Positions 8,001 through 14,747 are shown, counted from the first letter of the stretch. The stretch: DNA of 15,204 nucleotides from UBA6120 sp964639215 (GCA_964639215.1 CAZXCV010000021.1:1-15204), one strand, 5' to 3'. Notes: generated by a model not told the origin, from the letters alone. A program made the numbers and translations.

Positions 8001-11000
8001 AGTTTTGCCAGCTTTAAACGTATTAAATACCTTGGAATCGTGCAGGTCATTAAGAAGGATGTTAATTTTATCACCGTCAATCATCGCCGGTGTTAAGGTT
8101 GTTCCTTCGGTCATACCGAGATTATCAATTCCTTCATAAACGTCGAGCAAATGGCTAATTTCACTAGCCCGTTCTGCTTTGTCATTTTCATTCCGGAAGT
8201 AGTCGGTATTCGCATCATCGAGGTTAACGCTATCGATTTCAAAGGCGCCCGAAGTGAATATTTCATCGAAAAGGTTGGGAATCGCGGGGTGCGCGATGAT
8301 TGATTCATTAATATCAAGCATCAATGATTCAACTTTGGCAGTGCCGCCGACACTATCCATCAGCGTTGCAAAAGTTGCGGCGCCATTAGTACCAAAGTCC
8401 GCAAATGTGAGACCAGCGTCTTTGAAACTGGCCAAGATATTCGTTAATGCCTTAATTTCACCGCTAGCACCAATCCAGTCATCAGCCGCAACAGCAACTG
8501 TGAAGTTATTGGGAATGGCGATAATATCTGTTCGTAACTGGGCATCAATCGCCGCATCGGTTATGAGTTCGGCGTAAATATATGTATCCATCATTGAGGT
8601 GTCATATACCATCTCAATTACTTGTTCAAACAGGGTTAAATCATTGGCCGCATGACTATAATCCTCTTTGAATGTATTAAACACTTTTGAATCGTGCAAG
8701 TTATTAAGCAGGAGATCGAGTGACAACACATCAATCGTAGCTGGGTCTAACGCTGCACCTCCAGTTAAATTTAAGGCCTCGATTCCTTCATAAATATCAA
8801 TCAATTGGGTGATTTCACTCGCTCGAGCTGATTGATCGTCTTCATCTCTAAAATAGTCCGTATTTGCTTCGTCAAGATTAACGCCATCAATGGCGAATGA
8901 TCCTGAAGTGAAGATTTCATCAAATAAATTAGGAATTGCAGGATGAGCAAGACGAGAAGCGTTGATGTCGAGCATCAATGTTTCGACTTTGGCTGATCCA
9001 CTTGGTGTGGCCATCAAGTTAGAAAATGCTGTGGCCCCATTAGTTCCGAAGTCATTAAATGTCAAACCAGTATCTTTAAACGAGGTAAGAATATCGATTA
9101 ATGTCGTGATTTCCCCCGTCGCCCCTACCCATTCGTCAGGATCAGTGGTAATCGTAAAATTATTTGGGATTGCTTGAATGTCTAGTCTTAGTTGAGTATT
9201 AATGGCTGCTTCTGATGGTAACTCGGCGTAGATGTAATTATCCATCATCGAAGTATCGTAAATCATTTCAATTACTTGTTCGAAGATAGTGAGGTCACCT
9301 AATGCATGCGAACGATTTTCAAAGGATGTATCAAATTGATTGAAAATCACAGAATCATGCATCGTATTCAGCATTGTGTCGATGTTACCTATTTTTGCTG
9401 GTGTGAGGGTGTCCATTGATAGCGGATTTCCCTCATTCAGACCCATGTCTTCAAGCAAGGCATAAATATCAAAAGTTAAATCAATCTCGACGGTTCGTTC
9501 AGCGGTGTTCATCCCTAAGAGTGCATAGCTATTATGCTCGGATAAACTTAATGATCCAATGCTAAATTCAGGTGTACCAAGCACCATATCAAATACGTTA
9601 TATAGCATGATGCGCATGCTACTAACTTGATTTAGTGCATGCATGATTGGTCGGATATCAGCTGAAGTAACCGATGGATCATTTTGCAGTTTATTAATCG
9701 GATCAGCATCTCCATCGGCAAACGATTGAATTTCAGTAACAAAAGCAACGATTTTCTCGATTTCACCACCGGGACCGTACCAATTTACAGCCGTGGCTCT
9801 TGTTTGACCAACGGCGTGGAAATCAGCGGTAATTTGATCATAAGGTGATGGTGAGGTTTCATCTTCGTGTGGGTCAAACACTTGGTTGCTCATAATCGAG
9901 CCCTCACCTTTGAATTTGGCGAGTAAGAAATCGCTAAATACATAACTGGCATCTGGTGGGTAGAATATTTGACTCCGGGCCATCGCTTTGAGAATGTTTT
10001 CGACTTTAGTCGGATCATCATTCATGAAGTCGATGTTCTCGATACCATTAGAAAAGGCATCAAGATGAGTTAGAATAGCTTTGAGATTATCGCCTTCAAG
10101 CGACCAATCATCGACGTTGCGGAACGTTGACCCAATCGTCGGATCAATTAGACCACCAGCACTACCAAATAATCCATCGAGAATACCACCCATCGTTCCA
10201 CTAATGATGGTGGAAGAGTCGATTGCGTTAAAAACGTTGCCAATCGGATCATTTTCTTCATCGGTGGCATAACTAATCATCTGATCAAAGACATCGCCTG
10301 ATCCATCGAGTGTGAATAATTCACTCGTAAGTGCGGTTTCAAGAAATTTAATAAGGTGATAGTTTTCACCAGTGGTGACGGGTGCACCATCATTATCATA
10401 AGTTGTCGTCCAACCGTCATCTGGTACCGATCTGATCGCGTTATCCAGCTCGGTTTCATCAACTTGAAGCATCTCTGCTTTTGTGAATAGGGAGTTCATA
10501 ATCCCATAATAGTTATCGGTTGTCATTAATCCGTCATTATCTTTGGGATTGATAATCGAGGAGAAAAACAACGAATCGAGTAACCCAATCAAATCATCAG
10601 TCACTGGTGAGATATCAGCTGTACCTGCGAGAACATCGTCAAGTGAATCCATGACTGAAAGAGAATAACCAATAATATCGATTAAAATGCCCATTTGAGT
10701 GCCGACATCTGTAAAATCAAAATTTAAATTGTCTGGATCAATTCCAAGCATTCCCAGCATGTCGCCCATGCCTTCACCAGTCAAGGCTCCTTCAAGTAAA
10801 CCAGGAATCACAGCGCCCATTAATCGTGATCGGTCGAGTTTCGGGCAAATATCATTTTTAAAACCATCGCGGAAAGCGGGGTCTTCAAATAAGCTAAGTA
10901 AACCATTATCGGTTTCAGCTGGCTGTTCATCGTCAGGAGCCATACGCCGCATATGCGGTTCATTAACGGCATCACCGCCCGAATCATCTTCTGGGAAAAG

Positions 11001-13010
11001 CAGTGACAAGAGGGCATCGTTACCAAAAATCGCGGCCACAATTCCTAAGATTGCGCCAAATTCACCTTTATAATTAACGCGTTTTGTTCCTAAAGTCGTT
11101 CCATTCAAATCAGCAATTACTGCTTCGAAATCAGTACGGTCAAATTGACTGCCACCAGCCAGTGAATCGAGCAGTGGTGAAACGGCAAAGTCGAGCAGTT
11201 CATCAAGTCCATGGATTAATAATCCGCTATCGAGTAAATTCGCACTGACTCCTGGTAGAGGTTGATTATCATCATCGAATAAGATCGTTTTGCCAGTGAC
11301 GGGGTCAACTCCAGTCGGTATACCATCATCATCAAGCGCACCGATGATAATTTCAATTAATTCATCGGTATGGGCGCGTACGATATTAATAAGCGGATTG
11401 TCTTCAAGCGCCCGTTGTTGATCCTTTAATCGTCGAATGCGTCCACCATTAGAAACCAATGCATCAAGTTCGTCATCGATAGTGTTATCATCTGGGGTAT
11501 TCATCATTTCAAAAATAGCGGGCAAAAGATCAGGATCGAGATTGGCAATACTATGAATTACGTCATAGATTAAGGCAATTTCTTCACCAAATCTAATGTC
11601 GGCATAATCTTCCCAAGCACTTGGGAAGAATGTGGAAAGACCAATGCCTTCGACTGGTTCGTCACTATTCAGTTCATCATTGACTAATTTATATAAAACA
11701 GCCGGTAGTACTTGCCGTAAAAATTCAGAGTTATCAATTCCGAAAAGGGCAGCTCTTATGTGCGGATAGGCTTGATCATCCACCATACCCATGATCAAAG
11801 CAATCGGGTTAACTTCTTCACCGTTCAAAATCGGATCTAATACACCTGAAGCCGATACATCAAGAGCAATATCTTTAATATTGAGTAGTTCATCAGCCCA
11901 GCTAATACCATCCAAATCCAAAAGGTCTGGGTCAACAAATTCCTTAACGGCATCCATGTTCATAACAAGATTAATCGCAATCGGTAATGCTTTCATAATC
12001 AAAGCTGACCCTGTCAAATTAACGATGAGTGACGACATGATATCTTCTGATAATATCGCCGCTGTTGTCGTTTGGTTTAAACCGTTAGAGAGAATCCCAG
12101 TCGATAAGATTGACTGCCCAATGCTTGCCATCGTATATAATTCACCACTAAGTGTGAGGACGTAATCACCCATTGGTTCACCAGAGACGTAATCCATTAA
12201 AACGGTATCGAGTGTTCGACCATTAGCGTCGATTGACCAATTAAATAAAACCTGAGCAAAAAGTGAATCGTTATATGCATCTAAAAACGCCATGATTGAA
12301 TTGTAGGTTGGATCATCAATTCCAGTAGCTACTGCGTTATCGTCATTGTGAAAAGCTTGATTGATTGTATTGATTAATGAGGAAAAAGGAATCATCATCA
12401 TCACTGTGACAAGCGTCACTTTAACAGCATTTAAAAGACCACCAACGAGACGAATTTTGTGTTTCTTGCGCCAGCCCTTGGGAATAATAAACCGGAATGG
12501 GAAAAAGTATAGAATCAAGGCGAGAAGTTCGCCGATTGTAATAATAATAAAACCGAGCAAAATGAAAACGATATAGCGAATAAGTACTAATGTTAATGCC
12601 AATATTAGTTCGGCCGTTTCAGTTCCAGCGCTGGCAGGCATGCCATTAGCACTCATTATTTGTGTGATAAATGATTCGACTGTTTCCCGAATGGATGTAA
12701 TGTTCACGACAATCGCCGTCTCGCCCATTGTCATATTAATCGTTGGGACATTAACGCCAAAACTACCAATCAAGGCGCCGAGATCGACCGTTGCAAATGC
12801 ATCAGATATTGGTCGAGCGGCAAAAAATGCGGCAAGCACTAAACCGCCGACAAATAGTAAGTTAAAACCAGATTTCCACACACCGCGAATGAGTCCGATT
12901 AAGAACCCGAGACCAATCATGCCAATGATGACGAAAAACGAAATATTAAACACCATACCAATCGTCTCAGGATCGAGTGATATCCCCATGTAGATTAGAT
13001 AATTTGGCAT
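5073..13010 (-). CDS. Giant membrane-anchored surface protein: CvpA-like four-helix N terminus plus about 2430-residue repeat ectodomain
   Basis: A single intact frame of 2645 codons that I cannot assign to a named family. Residues about 21-41, 49-65, 134-158 and 188-212 are hydrophobic. The basic stretches RGVWKSG (42-48) and KGWRKKHKIR (178-187) should lie inside, so the remainder is predicted outside. The four-helix layout and the glycine-rich last helix (RLVGGLLNAVKVT) resemble CvpA-type domains. The exported part is acidic and helical, with only one cysteine that I can find (C722). A Pro/Asp/Glu-rich linker lies at about 676-703. Diverged repeats of about 218 aa occupy about 960-2400. 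There is no LPXTG, lipobox or C-terminal membrane helix, so anchoring should be by the N terminus. The ATG at 13010 has GAGGA 6 nt upstream. It is the first gene of the operon, 21 nt before mrp. Surface structure, adhesion or envelope scaffolding are possible roles; none is shown. Confidence 0.9.
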   Translation of the reverse strand: MPNYLIYMGISLDPETIGMVFNISFFVIIGMIGLGFLIGLIRGVWKSGFNLLFVGGLVLAAFFAARPISDAFATVDLGALIGSFGVNVPTINMTMGETAIVVNITSIRETVESFITQIMSANGMPASAGTETAELILALTLVLIRYIVFILLGFIIITIGELLALILYFFPFRFIIPKGWRKKHKIRLVGGLLNAVKVTLVTVMMMIPFSSLINTINQAFHNDDNAVATGIDDPTYNSIMAFLDAYNDSLFAQVLFNWSIDANGRTLDTVLMDYVSGEPMGDYVLTLSGELYTMASIGQSILSTGILSNGLNQTTTAAILSEDIMSSLIVNLTGSALIMKALPIAINLVMNMDAVKEFVDPDLLDLDGISWADELLNIKDIALDVSASGVLDPILNGEEVNPIALIMGMVDDQAYPHIRAALFGIDNSEFLRQVLPAVLYKLVNDELNSDEPVEGIGLSTFFPSAWEDYADIRFGEEIALIYDVIHSIANLDPDLLPAIFEMMNTPDDNTIDDELDALVSNGGRIRRLKDQQRALEDNPLINIVRAHTDELIEIIIGALDDDGIPTGVDPVTGKTILFDDDNQPLPGVSANLLDSGLLIHGLDELLDFAVSPLLDSLAGGSQFDRTDFEAVIADLNGTTLGTKRVNYKGEFGAILGIVAAIFGNDALLSLLFPEDDSGGDAVNEPHMRRMAPDDEQPAETDNGLLSLFEDPAFRDGFKNDICPKLDRSRLMGAVIPGLLEGALTGEGMGDMLGMLGIDPDNLNFDFTDVGTQMGILIDIIGYSLSVMDSLDDVLAGTADISPVTDDLIGLLDSLFFSSIINPKDNDGLMTTDNYYGIMNSLFTKAEMLQVDETELDNAIRSVPDDGWTTTYDNDGAPVTTGENYHLIKFLETALTSELFTLDGSGDVFDQMISYATDEENDPIGNVFNAIDSSTIISGTMGGILDGLFGSAGGLIDPTIGSTFRNVDDWSLEGDNLKAILTHLDAFSNGIENIDFMNDDPTKVENILKAMARSQIFYPPDASYVFSDFLLAKFKGEGSIMSNQVFDPHEDETSPSPYDQITADFHAVGQTRATAVNWYGPGGEIEKIVAFVTEIQSFADGDADPINKLQNDPSVTSADIRPIMHALNQVSSMRIMLYNVFDMVLGTPEFSIGSLSLSEHNSYALLGMNTAERTVEIDLTFDIYALLEDMGLNEGNPLSMDTLTPAKIGNIDTMLNTMHDSVIFNQFDTSFENRSHALGDLTIFEQVIEMIYDTSMMDNYIYAELPSEAAINTQLRLDIQAIPNNFTITTDPDEWVGATGEITTLIDILTSFKDTGLTFNDFGTNGATAFSNLMATPSGSAKVETLMLDINASRLAHPAIPNLFDEIFTSGSFAIDGVNLDEANTDYFRDEDDQSARASEITQLIDIYEGIEALNLTGGAALDPATIDVLSLDLLLNNLHDSKVFNTFKEDYSHAANDLTLFEQVIEMVYDTSMMDTYIYAELITDAAIDAQLRTDIIAIPNNFTVAVAADDWIGASGEIKALTNILASFKDAGLTFADFGTNGAATFATLMDSVGGTAKVESLMLDINESIIAHPAIPNLFDEIFTSGAFEIDSVNLDDANTDYFRNENDKAERASEISHLLDVYEGIDNLGMTEGTTLTPAMIDGDKINILLNDLHDSKVFNTFKAGKTHDAPNYDLTVFEQTVAMLYTVTNFLDHIYSDAPEINRANLLRDDIIAINNDLAGTELLVIDGWTGPTGEIMTTRNILTALKETAINFESMGNGALLATEFNTLLSTPAGQTKIESLMARINESTIAWPANPNLLEQMFAADGFDITGVQIGDSNPAYLKTIPVVSERQEELDKVFDIYQLFDSLGVNDGTAFDETQLDTVTIDDLLRQLHEAVIFNTLRAEKDRIFNKDLTVFEQMIHMLINQSQLDTYIYDGAGPDPFLTDDIIAITNDFAGTVVATDGWKFVSLAVPGEISRIVGILEAFDDTGLTFANFSGGGSGDILSDKLDDDATVIENLLLAMNHSLIVYPAIPNIFANMLTAGDVSMVGVNFADANTHYRGNRGDPLSDDKYKPYDDSEISQLLVIFADAKDVASVDYTNLTGITNSDIDAMKELAVQFYESHVFHLEGVPSGDTNLPTVFEQIMIKMMDDTGLSSLINDTNNPNPEYYNDPLTKLDYKFADANEKATYLVVRYESLYSGATLTHYTIAWDGANGEIEAMFRIFKEMKRILPLSADVSGINPATLSPTDISAILAVLNYSDLASDAIPDLVRDAFGAISFGTYTEDKEDYYITPKVYTSADLTTMDYSITDFTNVTPPVPGPMGLIQELLSEFYDGGTETYLDMGGAFNFIDDFINAGHSSEALLHLLKSSHVFGNDVPTQSYKTRALTLYNIFDSVDIAKYIDFNTLGSNKTTKTNKLETIFVTDFDYEFEAARLDLFISDLADSSGIGNAGTLGSGDALIMRSLITNTYVADINEVITDRAYLVSELAAGFFTDIFEEEYAKAAPIVPDLIDFYASDYANLNPKEADGVEGALMVLSEIDGFNIMNPPTYDIDANALKSHFEKMGSLARTNVTGGPIDDTPPDYDYTNWDEDGNSLIAQLFYAAEIVKNVNYLAFVGAVDNFLITKGRGDLAMDVDPYGTNFVFAVEGDKISYALS
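6423..7160 (-). repeat. Repeat unit 4 (residues 1951-2196)
   Basis: It begins at W1951 in DGWKFVSLAVPGEISRIV, with four extra residues between W and GEI. It contains MNHSLIVYPAIPNIFANML, DSEISQLLVIFADAKD and FYESHVFHLE (S2109), then PTVFEQIMIKMMDDTG. With 246 residues it is longer than the others, mainly because of an insert after the FEQ motif. A weaker unit 5 follows from W2197 (IAWDGANGEIEAMF) to S2358 (LLKSSHVFGND). Confidence 0.75.
7161..7814 (-). repeat. Repeat unit 3 (residues 1733-1950)
   Basis: It begins at W1733 in DGWTGPTGEIMTTRNIL. It contains INESTIAWPANPNLLEQMF, QEELDKVFDIYQLFDSLG and LHEAVIFNTLR, where the usual serine is Ala 1882, then LTVFEQMIHMLINQSQLD. Length is 218 residues. 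Confidence 0.85.
7815..8477 (-). repeat. Repeat unit 2 (residues 1512-1732)
   Basis: It begins at W1512 in DDWIGASGEIKALTNIL. It contains INESIIAHPAIPNLFDEIF, ASEISHLLDVYEGIDNLG and LHDSKVFNTFK (S1659), ending in LTVFEQTVAMLY. It shares the 16-residue block AHPAIPNLFDEIFTSG exactly with unit 1. Length is 221 residues. Confidence 0.9.
8478..9131 (-). repeat. Repeat unit 1 (residues 1294-1511)
   Basis: It begins at W1294 in DEWVGATGEITTLIDIL. It contains INASRLAHPAIPNLFDEIF, then the second half ASEITQLIDIYEGIEAL (E1399) and LHDSKVFNTFK (S1441), ending in LTLFEQVIEMVYDTSMMD. Length is 218 residues. It is the closest relative of unit 2. Confidence 0.9.
9132..9782 (-). repeat. Repeat unit 0 (residues 1077-1293), divergent
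   Basis: It begins at W1077 in NWYGPGGEIEKIV and includes the second-half motifs TVEIDLTFDIYALLEDMG, MHDSVIFNQF (S1220) and LTIFEQVIEMIYDTSMMD. The first half is more diverged than in units 1 and 2 (HALNQVSSMRIMLYNVFD in place of the INxSxxAHPAIPNLFDEIF motif). Length is 217 residues. Confidence 0.75.
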
Positions 13011-13076
13011 AGTTAGTCCTCACTTTCGCAACAACTGCAGGTAAATGAAGCAATGACAACATTATGAAGTTACTTT

Positions 13077-13105
13077 ATTATGTTATCATGATTAAAATCA
13101 TACAA
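13077..13105 (-). promoter_or_regulatory. Candidate promoter of the giant-protein operon
   Basis: On the minus strand TTGTAT (13105-13100) and CATAAT (13082-13077) are separated by 17 bp. The -10 matches the consensus at 5 of 6 positions and the -35 at 3 of 6. Transcription would start near 13070, leaving a leader of about 60 nt before the ATG at 13010. No riboswitch or attenuator hairpin is obvious in that leader. Confidence 0.45.
13081..13089 (+). promoter_or_regulatory. Candidate extended -10 for the CPBP-traX-trx operon
   Basis: TGTTATCAT carries an extended -10 (TG, one base, TATCAT). No convincing -35 lies 16-18 bp upstream. Transcription would start near 13096, about 19 nt before the first ATG. 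It overlaps the minus-strand -10 of the giant-protein operon. Confidence 0.35.
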
Positions 13106-13114
13106 GCGTAAGAC

Positions 13115-13903
13115 ATGATGCAAATTAACAAATTTCTCAAACCGATCACCATCGCCAACGATGAAAAACAACCGTCTCCGCAGCTCCAACTAATTTTATT
13201 TGGGATTGGTTGGCTTGGTTTAAATGTAATTGCTCTTCTCGTTTCGCTGATTGTGAGATCATTTTTAACAGCCTCAATTGCTGACCCGATTGAGTTGGAG
13301 AACGCCTTACGCCACATTAGTTTCGGAGCGACTGTCAACATCGTTGCCTATATCGTTCTCTTATCAATTCTTTCCATCGTTACTTTTCCAACTATTAAAC
13401 ATTTCATTAAAAACTTTATCCGTCTCAGCCACATTTTCAAGGGCATCGGTTATGGAGCACTCGTGCTCCTTGCTGGGATTGCGTTAAATTCTCTTTATCT
13501 TGTATTTGAAATCAATCTAAGTGACAATGCAAATGAATCGACGATAACGAGCATAATGCGCAATTATCCGCTCTTTTCATTTATCGCATTTGTCATCGCT
13601 GGTCCAGTATGCGAGGAAATAACTTATCGCCTTGGTCTCTTTGGTCTACTTGGTCGCTTCAACCGCCTAGTTGCCTACGGTGTTACACTCGTCTTTTTTG
13701 GGTTAATCCACTTTGACTTTACGACCACCAATTTAATTAATGAATTGTTGAATCTCCCATTTTACCTCATCGCTGGTCTTATCTTTTGTTATGTCTACGA
13801 AAAAGAAGGCTTAGCGATCGCAATGTATGCTCATATAACGAATAATCTCGTCTCGTTTGTATTTTCAGTTATCGGAACTGATTTCATCATAAGGATGTTT
13901 TAA
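13115..13903 (+). CDS. CPBP-family intramembrane metalloprotease (Rce1/Abi-like)
   Basis: A 262-residue polytopic membrane protein with about 6-8 hydrophobic helices. It carries the three signatures of CPBP (CAAX protease and bacteriocin-processing) proteins in order: EEITYR with E167, E168 and R172; FGLIHF with H199; and AHITNN with H240 and N244. These residues form the glutamate/histidine active site in Rce1-type intramembrane proteases. Roles known for bacterial members include bacteriocin maturation and self-immunity, but nothing here shows a substrate. Two ATGs stand in tandem at 13115 and 13118; only weak purine-rich sequence (GTAAG) precedes them, so the start could be either. The gene is first in a three-gene plus-strand operon and is divergent from the giant-protein gene. 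The stop is 1 nt from the traX-like start. Confidence 0.9.
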   Translation: MMQINKFLKPITIANDEKQPSPQLQLILFGIGWLGLNVIALLVSLIVRSFLTASIADPIELENALRHISFGATVNIVAYIVLLSILSIVTFPTIKHFIKNFIRLSHIFKGIGYGALVLLAGIALNSLYLVFEINLSDNANESTITSIMRNYPLFSFIAFVIAGPVCEEITYRLGLFGLLGRFNRLVAYGVTLVFFGLIHFDFTTTNLINELLNLPFYLIAGLIFCYVYEKEGLAIAMYAHITNNLVSFVFSVIGTDFIIRMF

Positions 13904-13904
13904 C

Positions 13905-14747
13905 ATGATTAAAAAACCACTGCAACTCGATAGTTTTCATTTAAAAATTATTGCGTTAGTCACAATGTTAATTGATCATACTGGTGTCATCATCGTCGCT
14001 GCATTTTGGCCGGGTAGCATCGTCTATAATCTGCTACGACTAATCGGGCGCATTGCTTTTCCATTATTCGCCTTTATGATCAGCGAAGGCATTGTTCATA
14101 GTCGCCATCCCATTAAGTATTTACTTAGGTTATTGTTCATGGGTGTTTTTGTGGGTGTTGCCATCTATGTCATTAACGAATTTTTACACATAAATGTCCT
14201 TGCTGGTAATATTTTTGTCGATTTACTACTCGGGGCGACAATCATCTATTGTTTGCGCCTAAAGAAATGGTGGAAAATTACTGCTTTAGCACCCATAGGT
14301 ATTGCCATCTTCATTCGTTATTCATCGCTAAGTGCCCCATTTAAAATGGACTATTTGCTATATGGGATTACGATGATTGTTGGATTTTATCTCACCAAGC
14401 TTTTAGCAAACTGGTATTTACAGAAACAAACAGCTAAATACAATGTCAATTTTGTTGGTTTTACCTTAACGCCACAATATCAAAAACAGCTGAATTTATA
14501 TGCAAGCATTTGGCTTTTAAGTATTAACTTAATTTGGTATATTATGCAATTGATAGATAGGTCCTTAGTTCCGATGGGAATGAGTGTACAAACGTATTCA
14601 TTCGTCGCCGCCATCTTCATCTTTGCTTATACCGGACGACGTGGTTATAACAAAACGTGGTTCCAATATGGAAGTTATGCGTTCTACCCACTCCACTTCG
14701 TCGTATTGTATGGCATCTATGAATTACTGGTCTTACTAATCACCTAG
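13905..14747 (+). CDS. TraX-family polytopic membrane protein
   Basis: A 280-residue, strongly hydrophobic protein with roughly eight or nine membrane helices. It shows the TraX family signatures LKIIALVTMLIDHTG (13-27, with D24-H25) and LRLIGRIAFPLFAFMISEG (44-62), followed by HPIKYLLRLLFMG. Near the end FQYGSYAFYPLHFVVLYGIY is also typical. TraX of the F plasmid acetylates pilin, but chromosomal members in low-GC Gram-positives are usually far from conjugation genes and have no assigned substrate. No conjugation gene is visible here, so transfer of an acyl group to some envelope component is inference. The start has AAGGA (13891-13895) 9 nt upstream, inside the end of the protease gene, and 1 nt separates the two genes. 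The TAG stop lies within the ribosome binding site of the thioredoxin gene. Confidence 0.87.
   Translation: MIKKPLQLDSFHLKIIALVTMLIDHTGVIIVAAFWPGSIVYNLLRLIGRIAFPLFAFMISEGIVHSRHPIKYLLRLLFMGVFVGVAIYVINEFLHINVLAGNIFVDLLLGATIIYCLRLKKWWKITALAPIGIAIFIRYSSLSAPFKMDYLLYGITMIVGFYLTKLLANWYLQKQTAKYNVNFVGFTLTPQYQKQLNLYASIWLLSINLIWYIMQLIDRSLVPMGMSVQTYSFVAAIFIFAYTGRRGYNKTWFQYGSYAFYPLHFVVLYGIYELLVLLIT

Larger units (their letters stand above)
5901..10133 (-). repeat. Protein-level tandem repeat array in the giant protein (residues about 960-2370)
   Basis: Two motif series recur in step. Series one is W..G..GEI-like, with its tryptophan at residues 969, 1077, 1294, 1512, 1733, 1951 and 2197. Series two is LHDSxVF-like, with its serine at 1220, 1441, 1659, (Ala 1882), 2109 and 2358. 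From 1077 to 1951 the tryptophan spacing is 217, 218, 221 and 218 residues; the second series has 221, 218, 223, 227 and 249. The first step, 969 to 1077, is 108 residues, half a period. Copies are clear in protein but well diverged in DNA. Candidate weaker units further N-terminal are W371 and W466. Confidence 0.85.
13011..13114. promoter_or_regulatory. Divergent intergenic region with a small palindrome
   Basis: These 104 bases are the only divergent junction in the window. They hold overlapping candidate -10 elements for both operons and the inverted repeat ATGATT-AA-AATCAT (13088-13101), which lies mostly in the spacer of the leftward promoter and just downstream of the rightward -10. This could be an operator, but a 6-bp AT-rich palindrome also occurs easily by chance. 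Confidence 0.4.

Noticed and set aside
6934..9177. Antisense open frames on the plus strand at 6934-7251, 7612-7917, 8254-8577 and 8962-9177, spaced by about 640-710 nt
   Set aside because: They recur in phase with the 218-aa repeats of the minus-strand protein and begin in or near the same conserved PAIPNLF block. They are an echo of the repeat and have no consistent ribosome binding sites or recognisable domains.
5901..9782. CRISPR array or DNA-level tandem repeat
   Set aside because: The periodicity is at the protein level with a period of about 655 nt. Copies differ at many bases and there are no short identical repeats with spacers.
10390..12240. Calcium-binding (EF-hand or RTX-like) loops in the giant protein, such as DANGRTLD, DDDGIPTGVD and DNDGAPVTTG
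   Set aside because: Acidic DxDG loops occur, but they are isolated, not in tandem nonapeptides, and lack the flanking helices or spacing needed to call either family. An acidic protein yields such matches by chance.
10699..12993. Plus-strand open frames of 117-124 codons (10699-11073, 11791-12165, 12640-12993)
   Set aside because: They lie opposite the giant gene. Their Ser/Pro/Ile-rich translations are what antisense reading of its Asp/Gly/Leu-rich coding gives.
13078..13341. Minus-strand open frame of 87 codons over the start of the CPBP gene
   Set aside because: It overlaps the well-supported protease gene and the promoter region, its product matches nothing I recognise, and it has no convincing start signal.
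13905..14747. TraX-like gene as a sign of an integrated conjugative element
   Set aside because: No relaxase, type IV secretion, integrase or attachment site is visible, and TraX homologues are common chromosomal genes in low-GC Gram-positives.
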